In this document: in pieces, positions 7,311 to 15,080 of the stretch
Numbering within the stretch: position 1 is the stretch's first letter
How the letters are laid out: every line of letters begins with the position of its first letter
Assembly (NCBI GenBank): GCA_021162225.1
Contig: JAGGZB010000024.1
Location: forward strand, 1-15,831
DNA: 15,831 bases
Direction of reading: 5' to 3'
From: Candidatus Bathyarchaeota archaeon
Lineage (GTDB): Archaea; Thermoproteota; Bathyarchaeia; Bathyarchaeales; DTEX01
Made by a program: the position numbers and the translations under genes
Notes under the pieces: generated by a model
What the model was told of the DNA's origin: nothing
What the model saw: the letters and a program-made list of their open reading frames with translations, nothing else
The model's database searches: none

Positions 7311-7865
7311 TCATGCAAGTAAATGAGTTTTATGCTCTTGGATATGACGCTTTGAGCCTAAAGGATTCCCGTTTCCTTGCAGGTTCTTCTCGAATCTGGC
7401 GGCGTCTAAACCTAGACCATAATAATCCTTGATGATTCCCACTTGGCTATAGCCGTGCTTTAGATAAAGCTTCACAGCAGCTGTGTTGTCAAGACGGGCC
7501 TCCAGAACTGCTTTCTGTGCTCCTCTGCAGAGAAACTTTTTTTCTAATGCTTCTAAGAGCGCTGACCCTACTTTCATTCTTCTAAATCTACGTTTCACAT
7601 CGATCGTGTAGATATGCCCATATGCCTCGCCGTTATTGTCTTCGATAGCTCCGATGATAAATCCGGCTGGTTCATTGTTAACTTCGGCGATCAGCGTTAT
7701 GAAGATTGGCGATCTTAGGTAGTATTCGAGCTGCATGCGGGTGAAGGCTTCCTCGGCGAAGCATTCAGTCTCGATTTTATAGATTTCATCCAGATCCTCC
7801 AATTTGGCTTCTCTAATCGTGATGGGAAGACCATGCCTCGTCTTTGAGAAGCGCGAAGACATCAT
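7311..7865 (-). CDS. rimI: GNAT-family N-acetyltransferase, RimI-like
   Basis: A 184-residue acetyl-CoA-dependent N-acetyltransferase, most like archaeal RimI/Ard1 enzymes that acetylate protein N-termini. The GNAT fold is readable throughout. ITIREAKLEDLDEIYKIE opens the domain at residue 15. The core strand GHIYTIDV (83-90) is followed by the CoA pyrophosphate loop RRMKVGSALL (95-104). The segment LDNTAAVKLYLKHGY (125-139) precedes the RimI-type ending DYYGLGLDAARFEKNL. The CoA loop has Lys98 where Gly is more usual (RRxGxG). A tail of about 20 residues rich in Lys and His is extra. The gene overlaps the preceding DUF123 gene by about 50 nt. Two adjacent ATGs occur, and the second (7862) has better spacing from GAGGGAG. 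The substrate is inferred from family only. Confidence 0.85.
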   Translation of the reverse strand: MMSSRFSKTRHGLPITIREAKLEDLDEIYKIETECFAEEAFTRMQLEYYLRSPIFITLIAEVNNEPAGFIIGAIEDNNGEAYGHIYTIDVKRRFRRMKVGSALLEALEKKFLCRGAQKAVLEARLDNTAAVKLYLKHGYSQVGIIKDYYGLGLDAARFEKNLQGNGNPLGSKRHIQEHKTHLLA

Positions 7866-8379
7866 TCTCCCTCATATGCAAATATACTTCTGCTATTTTG
7901 CTCAGCAGATTATCCTCCACCCTGAAGTATAGGAGATGGCTTTTGCATCCACTAGTGCAGTCTGAGGCGCCGAAGCCTGGAATCGGCACCTCAGGTCTAA
8001 GAAGCTTTATTATGTGCTGATTCACTTCGCACTCTAGCCGCCTCCTAGACGGCAACGCTAAGACTGCTTCGATCTCGGACTTGACGCTGCTTAACAAGTA
8101 GTCTATGTGCCATCTTTTCTTTTTGGCGCCCCTTAAATGTCTAGAGATTCGTCCGGCTAGGCTGGAGGAGCCCCTTCCCATAGCAGATCCCGTATACGTA
8201 TAATAGCCAGCGTCAAGATTAGCTGCACCCAGCCCCCCGATCTCCAGCGAGAGCGATGAATCGATGAAGATCACTAGTGTGTACGTTCCTCTCTTATCCC
8301 TTAGCTTTGAAACTTCAGAGAACTTGAGAGTCTTTAATCCGAGATCTGCGAGATTCTTCCTTTCAGCTGAAAGATTCAT
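7813..8379 (-). CDS. GIY-YIG nuclease-like protein of the DUF123 family
   Basis: A 188-residue archaeal DUF123 (Uri-type) protein, a divergent branch of the GIY-YIG endonuclease fold. Visible motifs are GTYTLVIFI (31-39, the GIY strand), GYYTYTGSAMGRG (58-70, the YIG strand), the basic helix SLAGRISRHLR (73-83) and WHIDYLL (90-96). The family's C-terminal Cys/His signature PGFGASDCTSGCKSHLLYF (134-152) follows. The N-terminal 28 residues precede the conserved domain and may be a small extension. The ATG at 8379 lies about 27 nt from a TATA-like CTTTAAAA, consistent with a leaderless mRNA. It is the first gene of the operon with the RimI-like acetyltransferase and TiaS. The family has no settled biological role. 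A DNA or RNA processing function is inferred from the fold. Confidence 0.85.
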   Translation of the reverse strand: MNLSAERKNLADLGLKTLKFSEVSKLRDKRGTYTLVIFIDSSLSLEIGGLGAANLDAGYYTYTGSAMGRGSSSLAGRISRHLRGAKKKRWHIDYLLSSVKSEIEAVLALPSRRRLECEVNQHIIKLLRPEVPIPGFGASDCTSGCKSHLLYFRVEDNLLSKIAEVYLHMRENDVFALLKDEAWSSHHD

Positions 8380-8405
8380 CCTAACCTTTAAAACAACAGA
8401 TCCCC

Positions 8406-8413
8406 TTTTAAAG
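8406..8413 (-). promoter_or_regulatory. TATA-box candidate for the DUF123-rimI-tiaS operon
   Basis: Read on the minus strand this is CTTTAAAA, centred about 30 nt before the ATG at 8379, the position expected for a leaderless archaeal transcript. A mirror copy at 8386-8393 forms an 8+8 bp inverted repeat with a 12-nt spacer. The mirror copy would lie near the transcription start and could be an operator. Confidence 0.45.
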
Positions 8414-8570
8414 CTGCAATATTTAACGCCTGAATATTATTAGTCGCAATGGTGGGTTCCTACAGTTATTGATCGTGATTATTTTTGCGCTGTAGAGAAA
8501 ATTCTTTATAAAGGGACGTCTGGACCTGGCTATATCATTTTGGCGTGACGCCTTGCGATCAATGAGGGAA

Positions 8571-8607
8571 ATTAAAATATCTAGTTTGCTTACTTTTATC
8601 TTGGTGG
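8571..8607 (+). promoter_or_regulatory. TATA-box and ribosome-site candidates for the Gfo/Idh/MocA gene
   Basis: ATTAAAATAT at 8571-8580 is about 35-44 nt before the ATG at 8615. GGTGG at 8603-8607 is a good Shine-Dalgarno match with a 7-nt spacer. This spacing is what favours ATG 8615 over the in-frame TTG at 8609, which would overlap the ribosome site. A stronger palindromic TATA-like CTTTATAAAG lies further upstream at 8504-8513. Confidence 0.45.
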
Positions 8608-8614
8608 TTTGTGG

Positions 8615-9667
8615 ATGAGTAAGGTGAATGTTGGGGTTCTCGGTTACGGCTTTGTTCAAGAGACTTTTCACCTTCCATCGTACAAGGAGATAGCTGAGGC
8701 GAACGTACTGGCTATTGCTGGAAGGAGAAAGGAGCGAGCTGAGGAGGTTGCTAAAAGATTCGGAGTTAAGAAGGTCTATTCAGGCGATGACTTCATTGAG
8801 AAAGTATGCTCGGATCCTGAGATAGACGTGATAGATATTGGATTGCCGAATTTTCTGCATAGGAAAGCGGCTGAGATAGCAGCTGAGAACGGCAAACATG
8901 TTATCTGTGAGAAACCGCTTGCGCGTAGCGTGGACGAGGCGAAGGCCATGCTGAATGCTGTGGAGAGATACGGTGTGATCAGCTGCTACGCTGAAAATCA
9001 GGTCTTCTTCCCGCAGATAGTAAGAGCTAAGGAGATGATTGAGAACGGCGCCATTGGAAAAGTCTTCTGGGTGAGAAGCCGGGAAGCTCATTTCGGCCCG
9101 CACTCAGCATGGTTCTGGAACCCTGAACTTGCCGGCGGGGGAGTTCTCATGGATATGGGTTGCCATTCGGTAGAGGTCGCCAGATACATGATCGGCAAGA
9201 AACCTGTGGAGGCGAGCGCATGGAGCGCCACGTTAGTTCATGACACAAAGGCAGAGGATAATAGTGTGGCGCTTGTTAGGTACGAGGGGGGAGAGCTAGG
9301 TCAAGCTGAGAATAGCTGGGCAGCTCACGGAGGGTTAGACTTAAGGTTTGAAATATACGGGTCTGACGGCGCAATCTTCATAGACACCACTAGGGAGACG
9401 GGTATCAGGGTCTTCACAGTAGCGCCTGAAGAGAAAGTTGGATACGTCGTAGAGAAGGCTGAGGCAAAGAAGGGATGGATGTATCCGATATGGAGAGAAC
9501 ATGAACTATACGGATACCTGCCTGAGCTTCAGCACTTCATATCCTGCATTGGGAAGGGTGAAAAGCCTCGAGAAACCTTCAGGGATGGATACATCGTAAA
9601 CTGCATACTCGACGCGTGTTACAGATCGGTAAAGACTGGAAGATGGGAGAAGATAACGGTAGAGTAA
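8615..9667 (+). CDS. Gfo/Idh/MocA family oxidoreductase
   Basis: A 350-residue NAD(P)-dependent sugar or polyol dehydrogenase of the Gfo/Idh/MocA family. The Rossmann start reads NVGVLGYGFVQETFH; the second glycine pair is kept, but the usual third small residue is Gln. The family motif EKPLA is at 99-103 with catalytic Lys100. The substrate-domain signature GGGVLMDMGCHSVEVARYM supplies D180 and H184. Length and domain order are normal. No signal peptide is present, so a cytoplasmic enzyme is expected, unlike exported members. The ATG at 8615 was chosen because GGTGG lies 7 nt upstream. It is followed at 116 nt by a creatininase-fold protein in the same direction, suggesting a shared catabolic role. 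The substrate is not predictable: family members act on inositols, glucose, glucose-fructose, N-acetyl sugars and others. Confidence 0.92.
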   Translation: MSKVNVGVLGYGFVQETFHLPSYKEIAEANVLAIAGRRKERAEEVAKRFGVKKVYSGDDFIEKVCSDPEIDVIDIGLPNFLHRKAAEIAAENGKHVICEKPLARSVDEAKAMLNAVERYGVISCYAENQVFFPQIVRAKEMIENGAIGKVFWVRSREAHFGPHSAWFWNPELAGGGVLMDMGCHSVEVARYMIGKKPVEASAWSATLVHDTKAEDNSVALVRYEGGELGQAENSWAAHGGLDLRFEIYGSDGAIFIDTTRETGIRVFTVAPEEKVGYVVEKAEAKKGWMYPIWREHELYGYLPELQHFISCIGKGEKPRETFRDGYIVNCILDACYRSVKTGRWEKITVE

Positions 9668-9783
9668 ACTTCCAATTTATTTTCCCATCCGCTTCTTCCA
9701 GTTCTAGATAGCCTTTTTAACGCCCCTTTCAGTAATATGGTGTAGATGTCTTGTAGGCTTAGTTAGTCTTGAGGTAAGGGGTC

Positions 9784-10545
9784 ATGAAGAGCTCAGAAAA
9801 TAAGATTCTAACGGTCTATAACACATCGAAAGAACTTGAAGAGGCTAAAGTTGATACCGCCATTCTGCCAGTAGGCTCAATTGAGCAGCATGGTCCGCAT
9901 CTACCGCTGGGAACAGACTGGATAATTGCTCAGGAAGTCGCCAAGAGGGTGGCTGAGAAGATAGGCAACTGCTATCTTTTACCTGCCATACCGTACAGTA
10001 ACTCGCAAGAGCATCTTGAGTTCTGCGGAACCGTGAGCTTAAGGCCCTCAACCCTAGCTCAGATGATCAGGGACATAGTCTTATCACTATACTTGCATGG
10101 CATAAAGAAGATTGTGATAATTTCGGGTCATGGAGGAAACTGGATAATAAAACCGACTATAAGGGAGCTAAACCTAGAGTATCCCGACTTGAAGGTTATA
10201 CATGGAGGACCAATGGGCAAGAAGCCAGTTGAGGTCCACGCAGGCGAACATGAGACTTCATGTATGCTCTACTTGAATGAGAAGTGGGTCAGAAAGGACA
10301 AGATTATTGACTGCGTTCCAGATGCGACGCAAGAATATCTGGACTATGTGGGCATGAAGGGATTAACTAAGCATGGACCTTGGGGATTAGCCAGCCGAGC
10401 CTCTAAGGAGGAGGGCAAAGAGATCCTTGAGGCGCAAGTTGAAAAGATCGCTGAGTACGTAAAGGAAACTTTCCATAAGTTGGAGGAGATAGAACGGTCT
10501 ACTCCCAGAAGAAGCATAATTCCCAAGCCGCATGAAAAGAGATGA
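9784..10545 (+). CDS. Creatininase-fold amidohydrolase family protein
   Basis: A 253-residue protein of the creatininase family, di-metal hydrolases acting on cyclic amides, formamides or peptides. The metal-site motif GSIEQHGPHLPLGTD is complete (E34, H36, D45). Further conserved blocks are the segment from IPYSNSQEHLEF to GTVSLRP (about 69-88), ISGHGGN (113-119, with H116) and HAGEHETS (152-159, with E155). True Pseudomonas creatininase has a Glu two residues after the conserved His, at position 122. Here that place is Gly118, as in the GHGGN subgroup that includes ArfB and MftE-type enzymes. Creatinine is therefore an unlikely substrate. GAGGT lies 8 nt before the ATG. Genes for sugar-oxidising dehydrogenases flank it on both sides, so it may open a lactone or amide made there; that is inference. 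Confidence 0.88.
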   Translation: MKSSENKILTVYNTSKELEEAKVDTAILPVGSIEQHGPHLPLGTDWIIAQEVAKRVAEKIGNCYLLPAIPYSNSQEHLEFCGTVSLRPSTLAQMIRDIVLSLYLHGIKKIVIISGHGGNWIIKPTIRELNLEYPDLKVIHGGPMGKKPVEVHAGEHETSCMLYLNEKWVRKDKIIDCVPDATQEYLDYVGMKGLTKHGPWGLASRASKEEGKEILEAQVEKIAEYVKETFHKLEEIERSTPRRSIIPKPHEKR

Positions 10546-10584
10546 TGCAGGTCACAGGACTATTCCGCCAAGAAATAGCTGAAA

Positions 10585-10598
10585 CTCCTTCTTTTTTA
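10585..10598 (+). terminator. T-rich terminator candidate after the creatininase-fold gene
   Basis: A pyrimidine-rich stretch with six consecutive T (10592-10597) lies about 45 nt past the stop codon. Short complementary arms GCTGA (10578-10582) and TCAGC (10599-10603) flank it, though the T-run falls in the loop rather than after the stem. This is consistent with archaeal U-tract termination. On the opposite strand the bases could encode part of a 23-codon ORF (10552-10623), which I consider unlikely. Confidence 0.4.
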
Positions 10599-10692
10599 TC
10601 AGCCAGAAAAGTTTATCATCCATTGCCGTCCGTTTAACTCTGATCTATCATCTGGGTTCAATCAAATGCCTTCTCGTCATCCGGCGATGAAA

Positions 10693-10713
10693 TATTAGTA
10701 ACTTTCACTAATA
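10693..10713. repeat. 7+7 bp inverted repeat, possible operator
   Basis: TATTAGT (10693-10699) and ACTAATA (10707-10713) are perfect inverted arms separated by 7 nt. The repeat lies 87-107 nt upstream of the medium-chain dehydrogenase start, within the 254-nt gap after the creatininase-fold gene. The 14-bp centre-to-centre spacing suits a dimeric regulator on slightly more than one helical turn. No experimental family match is implied. Confidence 0.4.
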
Positions 10714-10799
10714 AGGGTTTACGATTCCTCGTTTCAGATACACAAATAATATTTTAGGGATAATAGATACACGATAGGGGTATTTAGGAGAAATAAGGG

Positions 10800-11831
10800 G
10801 TGTATGCTGCAGTTCTTCATGGAGTTAGGGATCTGAGGCTTGAAGAGGTACCTGATCCGAAACCCTCAGCTGATGAAGCTTTGATCAGAGTTAACGCTAC
10901 GGGGATCTGCGGAACAGATATTCACATCTTCAGGGGAGAGTGGAGAACTAGCACGCCAATCATCCTAGGTCATGAATTCTCCGGAATAATTGTAGAGGTT
11001 GGACGTGATGTAAGAGACTTAAGCGTTGGAGATCCAGTCGTCGTCGAGCCGAACATAACGTGTGGATCATGCTACTTCTGCCGCATGTCTGAAAGAAACT
11101 ATTTCTGTGAGAATCTTGAGGCTATAGGAGTAACGATTAATGGGGCGTTCGCAGAGTACGTGAAGGCAAGAGAATCTAACATCTATAGAATACCCCGAGA
11201 TTTCAACCTGGATGAAGCCGCTTTAATTGAACCCTTAGCGTGTTGCGTGAGAGGTATAGACCAAGCTGGCATAAGAGCTGGCGACACAGTCGCCATAGTG
11301 GGTGCTGGACCAGTCGGGCTGATCTTACTTCAGCTAGCCAAGCAGGCTGGAGCGACAATGATCATTCAGACCGATAGGGAGGATGCAAGACTTAAATTAG
11401 CCAGTAGGCTCGGTGCTGATCACGTGGTGAATATAGAAGACGAAGATCCAGTTGAGACTATTAGGGAGCTGACAGGCGGCTATGGAGTTGACGTCGCCAT
11501 AGAGGCGGTAGGCAGCCCAGAGGCTATAACACAAGCAATGAAGTCTACAAGAAGGGGAGGAAGGCTCCTGATCTTCGGCGTCTCTCCTCAGGAAGCTGTA
11601 TGGAAAGTTAAGCCTTTTGAGCTCTACGATAAGGAGCTGACCATAATGACATCTTATCGAAGTCCGTTCACTTTCCAGAGGGCGGTTAAGATCGCGGTCT
11701 CCAGAAGAGTGAGGCTGAAGCCTCTAATAAGCCACATCTTCAAGCTTAAAGAGATTCATAGAGCCTTTGAAGTTGCGGAGAAGAGACTTGAGGGAGCCAT
11801 AAAAGTACTGGTTAAGCCTGAAAAAGATTAA
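10800..11831 (+). CDS. Zinc-dependent medium-chain alcohol/polyol dehydrogenase
   Basis: A 343-residue member of the MDR zinc dehydrogenases (sorbitol, threonine and sugar-acid dehydrogenase branch), oxidising a secondary alcohol with NAD(P)+. Catalytic zinc residues are C37 (GICGTD), H58 and E59 (LGHEFSG) and E144 (IEPLACC). The structural zinc cluster is complete with C88, C91, C94 and C103. The cofactor loop is GAGPVG (168-173). D192 at the end of the second strand favours NAD over NADP. The GTG start is preceded by GGAG with a 9-nt spacer, and MYAAVLHG is the usual N-terminus. It lies downstream of the Gfo/Idh/MocA and creatininase-fold genes but probably has its own promoter, given the 254-nt gap. 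It converges on the alpha-mannosidase with 15 nt between stops. The substrate is unknown. Confidence 0.92.
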   Translation: MYAAVLHGVRDLRLEEVPDPKPSADEALIRVNATGICGTDIHIFRGEWRTSTPIILGHEFSGIIVEVGRDVRDLSVGDPVVVEPNITCGSCYFCRMSERNYFCENLEAIGVTINGAFAEYVKARESNIYRIPRDFNLDEAALIEPLACCVRGIDQAGIRAGDTVAIVGAGPVGLILLQLAKQAGATMIIQTDREDARLKLASRLGADHVVNIEDEDPVETIRELTGGYGVDVAIEAVGSPEAITQAMKSTRRGGRLLIFGVSPQEAVWKVKPFELYDKELTIMTSYRSPFTFQRAVKIAVSRRVRLKPLISHIFKLKEIHRAFEVAEKRLEGAIKVLVKPEKD

Positions 11832-11846
11832 AAAGTTCGGTGACGC

Positions 11847-14800
11847 TTAAAATATCTCTCCCTCAACTCGTATGGTTTTTATCTCGAACGGGGAGAGATC
11901 AACCATTATCTTGCCTCCTTCAACGCGTAAAGGTTTAATCTCCCTTTCAAGCAGGTCTGTTTCGTAAGCTCTTCTGATCTTGAATCTGTCCATCAATTCG
12001 ACTTTAGCTCCCTCTCCTGTCGCATCGTAAATTCTGATGATGAACCCCTTGAAGTTCTCAGCGATCTTAACGCTGGAAACGACGACATTAGCAGGAACGA
12101 TCTCCAAGAAGCTGTATTCCTCCGGCCTAAAGCCGTCGGTGGCTGATGGATCCGCTATGACCACTGCTTCTAAAGGATGATTAATCTCGTTTCCTCGGCG
12201 GAAAGTCAATGCCTTCCTCCAGTCGCCTCTATGTGGATAGAGTGAGTACTTCATATTGTGTATTCCAAAGTCAGGACGGGGATCCGGACTATAACTAGTC
12301 CTAATAAGTGTGATTCTTATAGTGTTTCCCTTCGCGTCGAAGCCATGTTTACAATCATTTAAGAGACCGACGCCGTATTCCCCGTCTGATATATCAACCC
12401 ATCTGAGAGCCGGAACCTCGGTGCCATCTGCAACTCTTTCAATGTAGCCGAATGGAATCTCATACGTCACCTTCGAGTCTCCAAGTATCGGCGTAAATGA
12501 GGCTTTAAGCATTGGAGCATCCTCGCTTCCATCTGATATCTCTCTCCAATCTATAACTGTGTCGAAGTCTATTCTCGGAATTTCTCTATAGAGCGATATA
12601 TACTGTGTGATCCTTGAGTTCCTGATCTTATGTTCCACCATCAGAGTCGCCTTCACCGGGCCCTTCTCGACGAGCTTCACGGATGCCCCTTTCACAAGGT
12701 TATCCACGCGGCTTATCTCACCTATAATCCATGCGGATGCACGGTGAGGCGTCTCATACAATATTTGAAGGAGGTTGCTGAGAACAGGCTTGGTGCATGA
12801 GAATCTATGCTTCTTAAAGACGAACCTGTTTTCAATCTTATCCAGCAGAGAGGCTATCGCACCAGATTCGCGATCCACCTCAAGCCTGAAGAACTCATTC
12901 TCTATCATATAATCGTCGCATTTTATCGAATCTTCCCTGCGTTCCTCCTCTTCCTCAACCAAATAATATGTCTTGTAACCCATTGAGGGAACCTTGGCAA
13001 TAAAAATGAGATTCTCTCCGTCGAATTGAGCTTCAGTCTTCTCCCGGCCGTCAGAGGAGACCAAGACGGGTCTCCGTGGAATCTTTTCTTTCGGAATCTT
13101 CACCTCTACAACGTCTACTCGCTTCCATGATAAGGGATTAAAGACCACCACGGCTATTTCAGACCTCGAAAATCTTATCTGTCTAGCTATCTCTTGAATA
13201 GATGAGTATAGAATCTCCCGCGCTATGTGCATAGCTTCCTCAGCCAGTCTTCTAGGATAAGTATAGGCTTCAGACACCCCGCTTCCATCTAGTATGTCGT
13301 GAAACTGGTTAAATAGCATGTTATGCCATGCCTTCTTTAGGCGGGTCCGCGGATACTTCCCGGAGAAAACAGAGAATTTTTCAGCATCTACTAAAAGTCG
13401 TTCGCAGACACGGTTGTACCTTTTAATATCGCCATGGGTTGTATAGCATCCGTCGAAGATGAACTGAAGTTCATCATTAATAACTGGTATCTTCTTGCCA
13501 TTAAGCTCCTTCAAAATTTCATCGAAGAATCTATGCGTCGTGCTGAAAAGCACGTCTGGCAGTAGCCTATTACATTGCATTTTAAGAGCCGCTTCGATAT
13601 CTTCTACAGTCGCTCCTCCTCCATGATCGCCAACTCCATAAACGAACATACTCGTCTTTAAGCCATACCTCTCGTAGAGTTCAATCACCAAATCCACTAT
13701 ATTTTCCGGCGTCACGAAGTTGTTATATATACTCGTGTAAGCTAGAACCCTTGAACCGTCCGGGGCCTCCCACCAGAAAATCCTATCCCCTTTACCGCAC
13801 CTCATGAAGTAGTAGTATCTGCAGCCAGATTTTCTGAGAATCTGCGGGAGAGTCCACACGTGTCCGAAGGTGTCGGGTTCCCAGCATACCCTAGGTTCAA
13901 AACGGAATTTCTCCCATATATACTCCTTCGCCTCAAGGAACTGTCTAACCAGAGCCTCAGTTCCGGCCATGTTCAAGTCAGACTCAACCCACATCGAAGC
14001 CGTTATGTCCCATCTACCGTTCTCTGCGTACTCCTTTATGGACTTAAACATCCATGGAAAGTTTTCTTCAACAATCTTGTATGTTATTGCCTGGCTCTGA
14101 GAGAAGCAGAATCCCGGATAATCCTTCATAAATTTAAGCATCGTATTAAATGTGTCACCTACAGTCTTAATTGTATCCTCCCATGGCCAGAGCCAGTTCA
14201 TATCTATATGAGCATGAGCCACAAGATGAACCTTGAATTGTTTAATCTTCCCGCTGAGCTCGCTCATCTGAGCTCTCGCTTTATTTATCTCCCTTATTAA
14301 GAGCGAGATTTCTCCGTCGATCACATCCAAATTAAAATTCCGAGATACACGATTAAATTTCTCTAGATCAAGCATCTTCACCAATCTAAGCTCTTGTATA
14401 AACGATTCAATCTCAAAGATAACATCTTCAACTTTCCCAAACCTAACCTCAAATGCTGGAATCTCCACTGGCTCATATTTTTTATGGACATGAATAGCGA
14501 TCACATATTTCTCGTTAGGTTGCGCGTTTGTAGTCAAGATGATTTTCGGTCCTCTAAGCTCAGCCCAGTAATCGGCGGTGAGAACCCTTCTTGAATTGAC
14601 GAAGATCTCCGCCTTTCCTAGAATTGGAGAAGAAAAGAACTTTACTTGAGATCCCACGGTGCTGATTCCATTAATCTCCACGGGAACTTTGACTCTACAC
14701 CTCAGCCATCCGCCGCTTTTCCTAACATCAAGCGTCATCGGTAAACGGGTCTCTTCCCACGAAGAATCATTAAAATCCTCCTCAAAGGCTCTTGCCGATT

Positions 14801-14912
14801 CTCCTTGGAAGAAGCGCCAAGTAAACATCCTCCGATACTTCTTTAATTCTTGAAGCCTATCCTGAAGCCTTCTTATCAGCGACGAACAAGTATTCACATC
14901 TCTGATAGTCAT
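11847..14912 (-). CDS. GH38 alpha-mannosidase
   Basis: A 1021-residue retaining alpha-mannosidase of glycoside hydrolase family 38. An N-terminal beta-sandwich-like region (about 30-165) precedes the catalytic domain. The zinc site and nucleophile are readable: AHAHIDMNWLW gives H235 and D237, WEPDTFGH gives the catalytic D347, and NQFHDIL gives H538. Other hallmarks are VGDHGGGAT (427-435), with the segment ELQFIFDGCYTTHGDIKRYN at 481-500. A C-terminal all-beta region of about 400 residues follows (FEVDRES-like super-sandwich, here FRLEVDRESGAIASL). There is no signal peptide, so the enzyme is probably cytoplasmic and trims imported or recycled mannosides. GGAGGG lies about 6 nt before the ATG. 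The usual HDILPGS reads HDILDGSG here, a substitution near the zinc histidine. Linkage specificity is not predictable. Confidence 0.95.
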   Translation of the reverse strand: MTIRDVNTCSSLIRRLQDRLQELKKYRRMFTWRFFQGESARAFEEDFNDSSWEETRLPMTLDVRKSGGWLRCRVKVPVEINGISTVGSQVKFFSSPILGKAEIFVNSRRVLTADYWAELRGPKIILTTNAQPNEKYVIAIHVHKKYEPVEIPAFEVRFGKVEDVIFEIESFIQELRLVKMLDLEKFNRVSRNFNLDVIDGEISLLIREINKARAQMSELSGKIKQFKVHLVAHAHIDMNWLWPWEDTIKTVGDTFNTMLKFMKDYPGFCFSQSQAITYKIVEENFPWMFKSIKEYAENGRWDITASMWVESDLNMAGTEALVRQFLEAKEYIWEKFRFEPRVCWEPDTFGHVWTLPQILRKSGCRYYYFMRCGKGDRIFWWEAPDGSRVLAYTSIYNNFVTPENIVDLVIELYERYGLKTSMFVYGVGDHGGGATVEDIEAALKMQCNRLLPDVLFSTTHRFFDEILKELNGKKIPVINDELQFIFDGCYTTHGDIKRYNRVCERLLVDAEKFSVFSGKYPRTRLKKAWHNMLFNQFHDILDGSGVSEAYTYPRRLAEEAMHIAREILYSSIQEIARQIRFSRSEIAVVVFNPLSWKRVDVVEVKIPKEKIPRRPVLVSSDGREKTEAQFDGENLIFIAKVPSMGYKTYYLVEEEEERREDSIKCDDYMIENEFFRLEVDRESGAIASLLDKIENRFVFKKHRFSCTKPVLSNLLQILYETPHRASAWIIGEISRVDNLVKGASVKLVEKGPVKATLMVEHKIRNSRITQYISLYREIPRIDFDTVIDWREISDGSEDAPMLKASFTPILGDSKVTYEIPFGYIERVADGTEVPALRWVDISDGEYGVGLLNDCKHGFDAKGNTIRITLIRTSYSPDPRPDFGIHNMKYSLYPHRGDWRKALTFRRGNEINHPLEAVVIADPSATDGFRPEEYSFLEIVPANVVVSSVKIAENFKGFIIRIYDATGEGAKVELMDRFKIRRAYETDLLEREIKPLRVEGGKIMVDLSPFEIKTIRVEGEIF

Positions 14913-15042
14913 GGATTCCCTCCTTCTTGAGAGATTTCAATTTAGAATTGGTATCCTTTACTTAAGTTTTTGGAGCGAACATTCTCTCTAACAGTAGCAA
15001 TAGATGCTCTATAAGATCTTTCAAGTTTTCCTAAATTCCGAA

Positions 15043-15057
15043 TAGTTTTATAAACTA
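15043..15057 (+). promoter_or_regulatory. TATA box for the glycosyltransferase gene, inside a short palindrome
   Basis: TTTTATAAA (about 15046-15054) is centred 31 nt before the ATG at 15081, which predicts a leaderless or nearly leaderless mRNA. No Shine-Dalgarno sequence is present, which agrees. The box lies between perfect 6-bp arms TAGTTT (15043-15048) and AAACTA (15052-15057). Confidence 0.5.
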
Positions 15058-15080
15058 TACAATTTAGATTATTAAATGTA

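Noticed and set aside
8423..8671. 82-residue minus-strand ORF across the divergent promoter region
   Set aside because: It overlaps the Gfo/Idh/MocA start antisense, is low in recognisable structure, and spans apparent promoter elements.
10552..10623. 23-codon minus-strand ORF (MDDKLFWLIKKKEF...)
   Set aside because: It is too short, has no ribosome site, and its Lys run is the complement of the T-tract better explained as a terminator.
10655..10672. GGTTCAAT-like stretch resembling a tRNA T-loop
   Set aside because: The flanking bases do not form a T-stem and no acceptor or anticodon arm can be built around it.
13860..14300. 146-residue plus-strand ORF within the mannosidase gene
   Set aside because: It lies opposite the most conserved GH38 catalytic motifs and has no family features.
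7265..14959. TGGTATCCTTT shared upstream of tiaS (7265-7275) and of the mannosidase (14949-14959)
   Set aside because: Several dozen chance 11-mer matches are expected in a window of this size, and the two genes have no obvious shared regulation.
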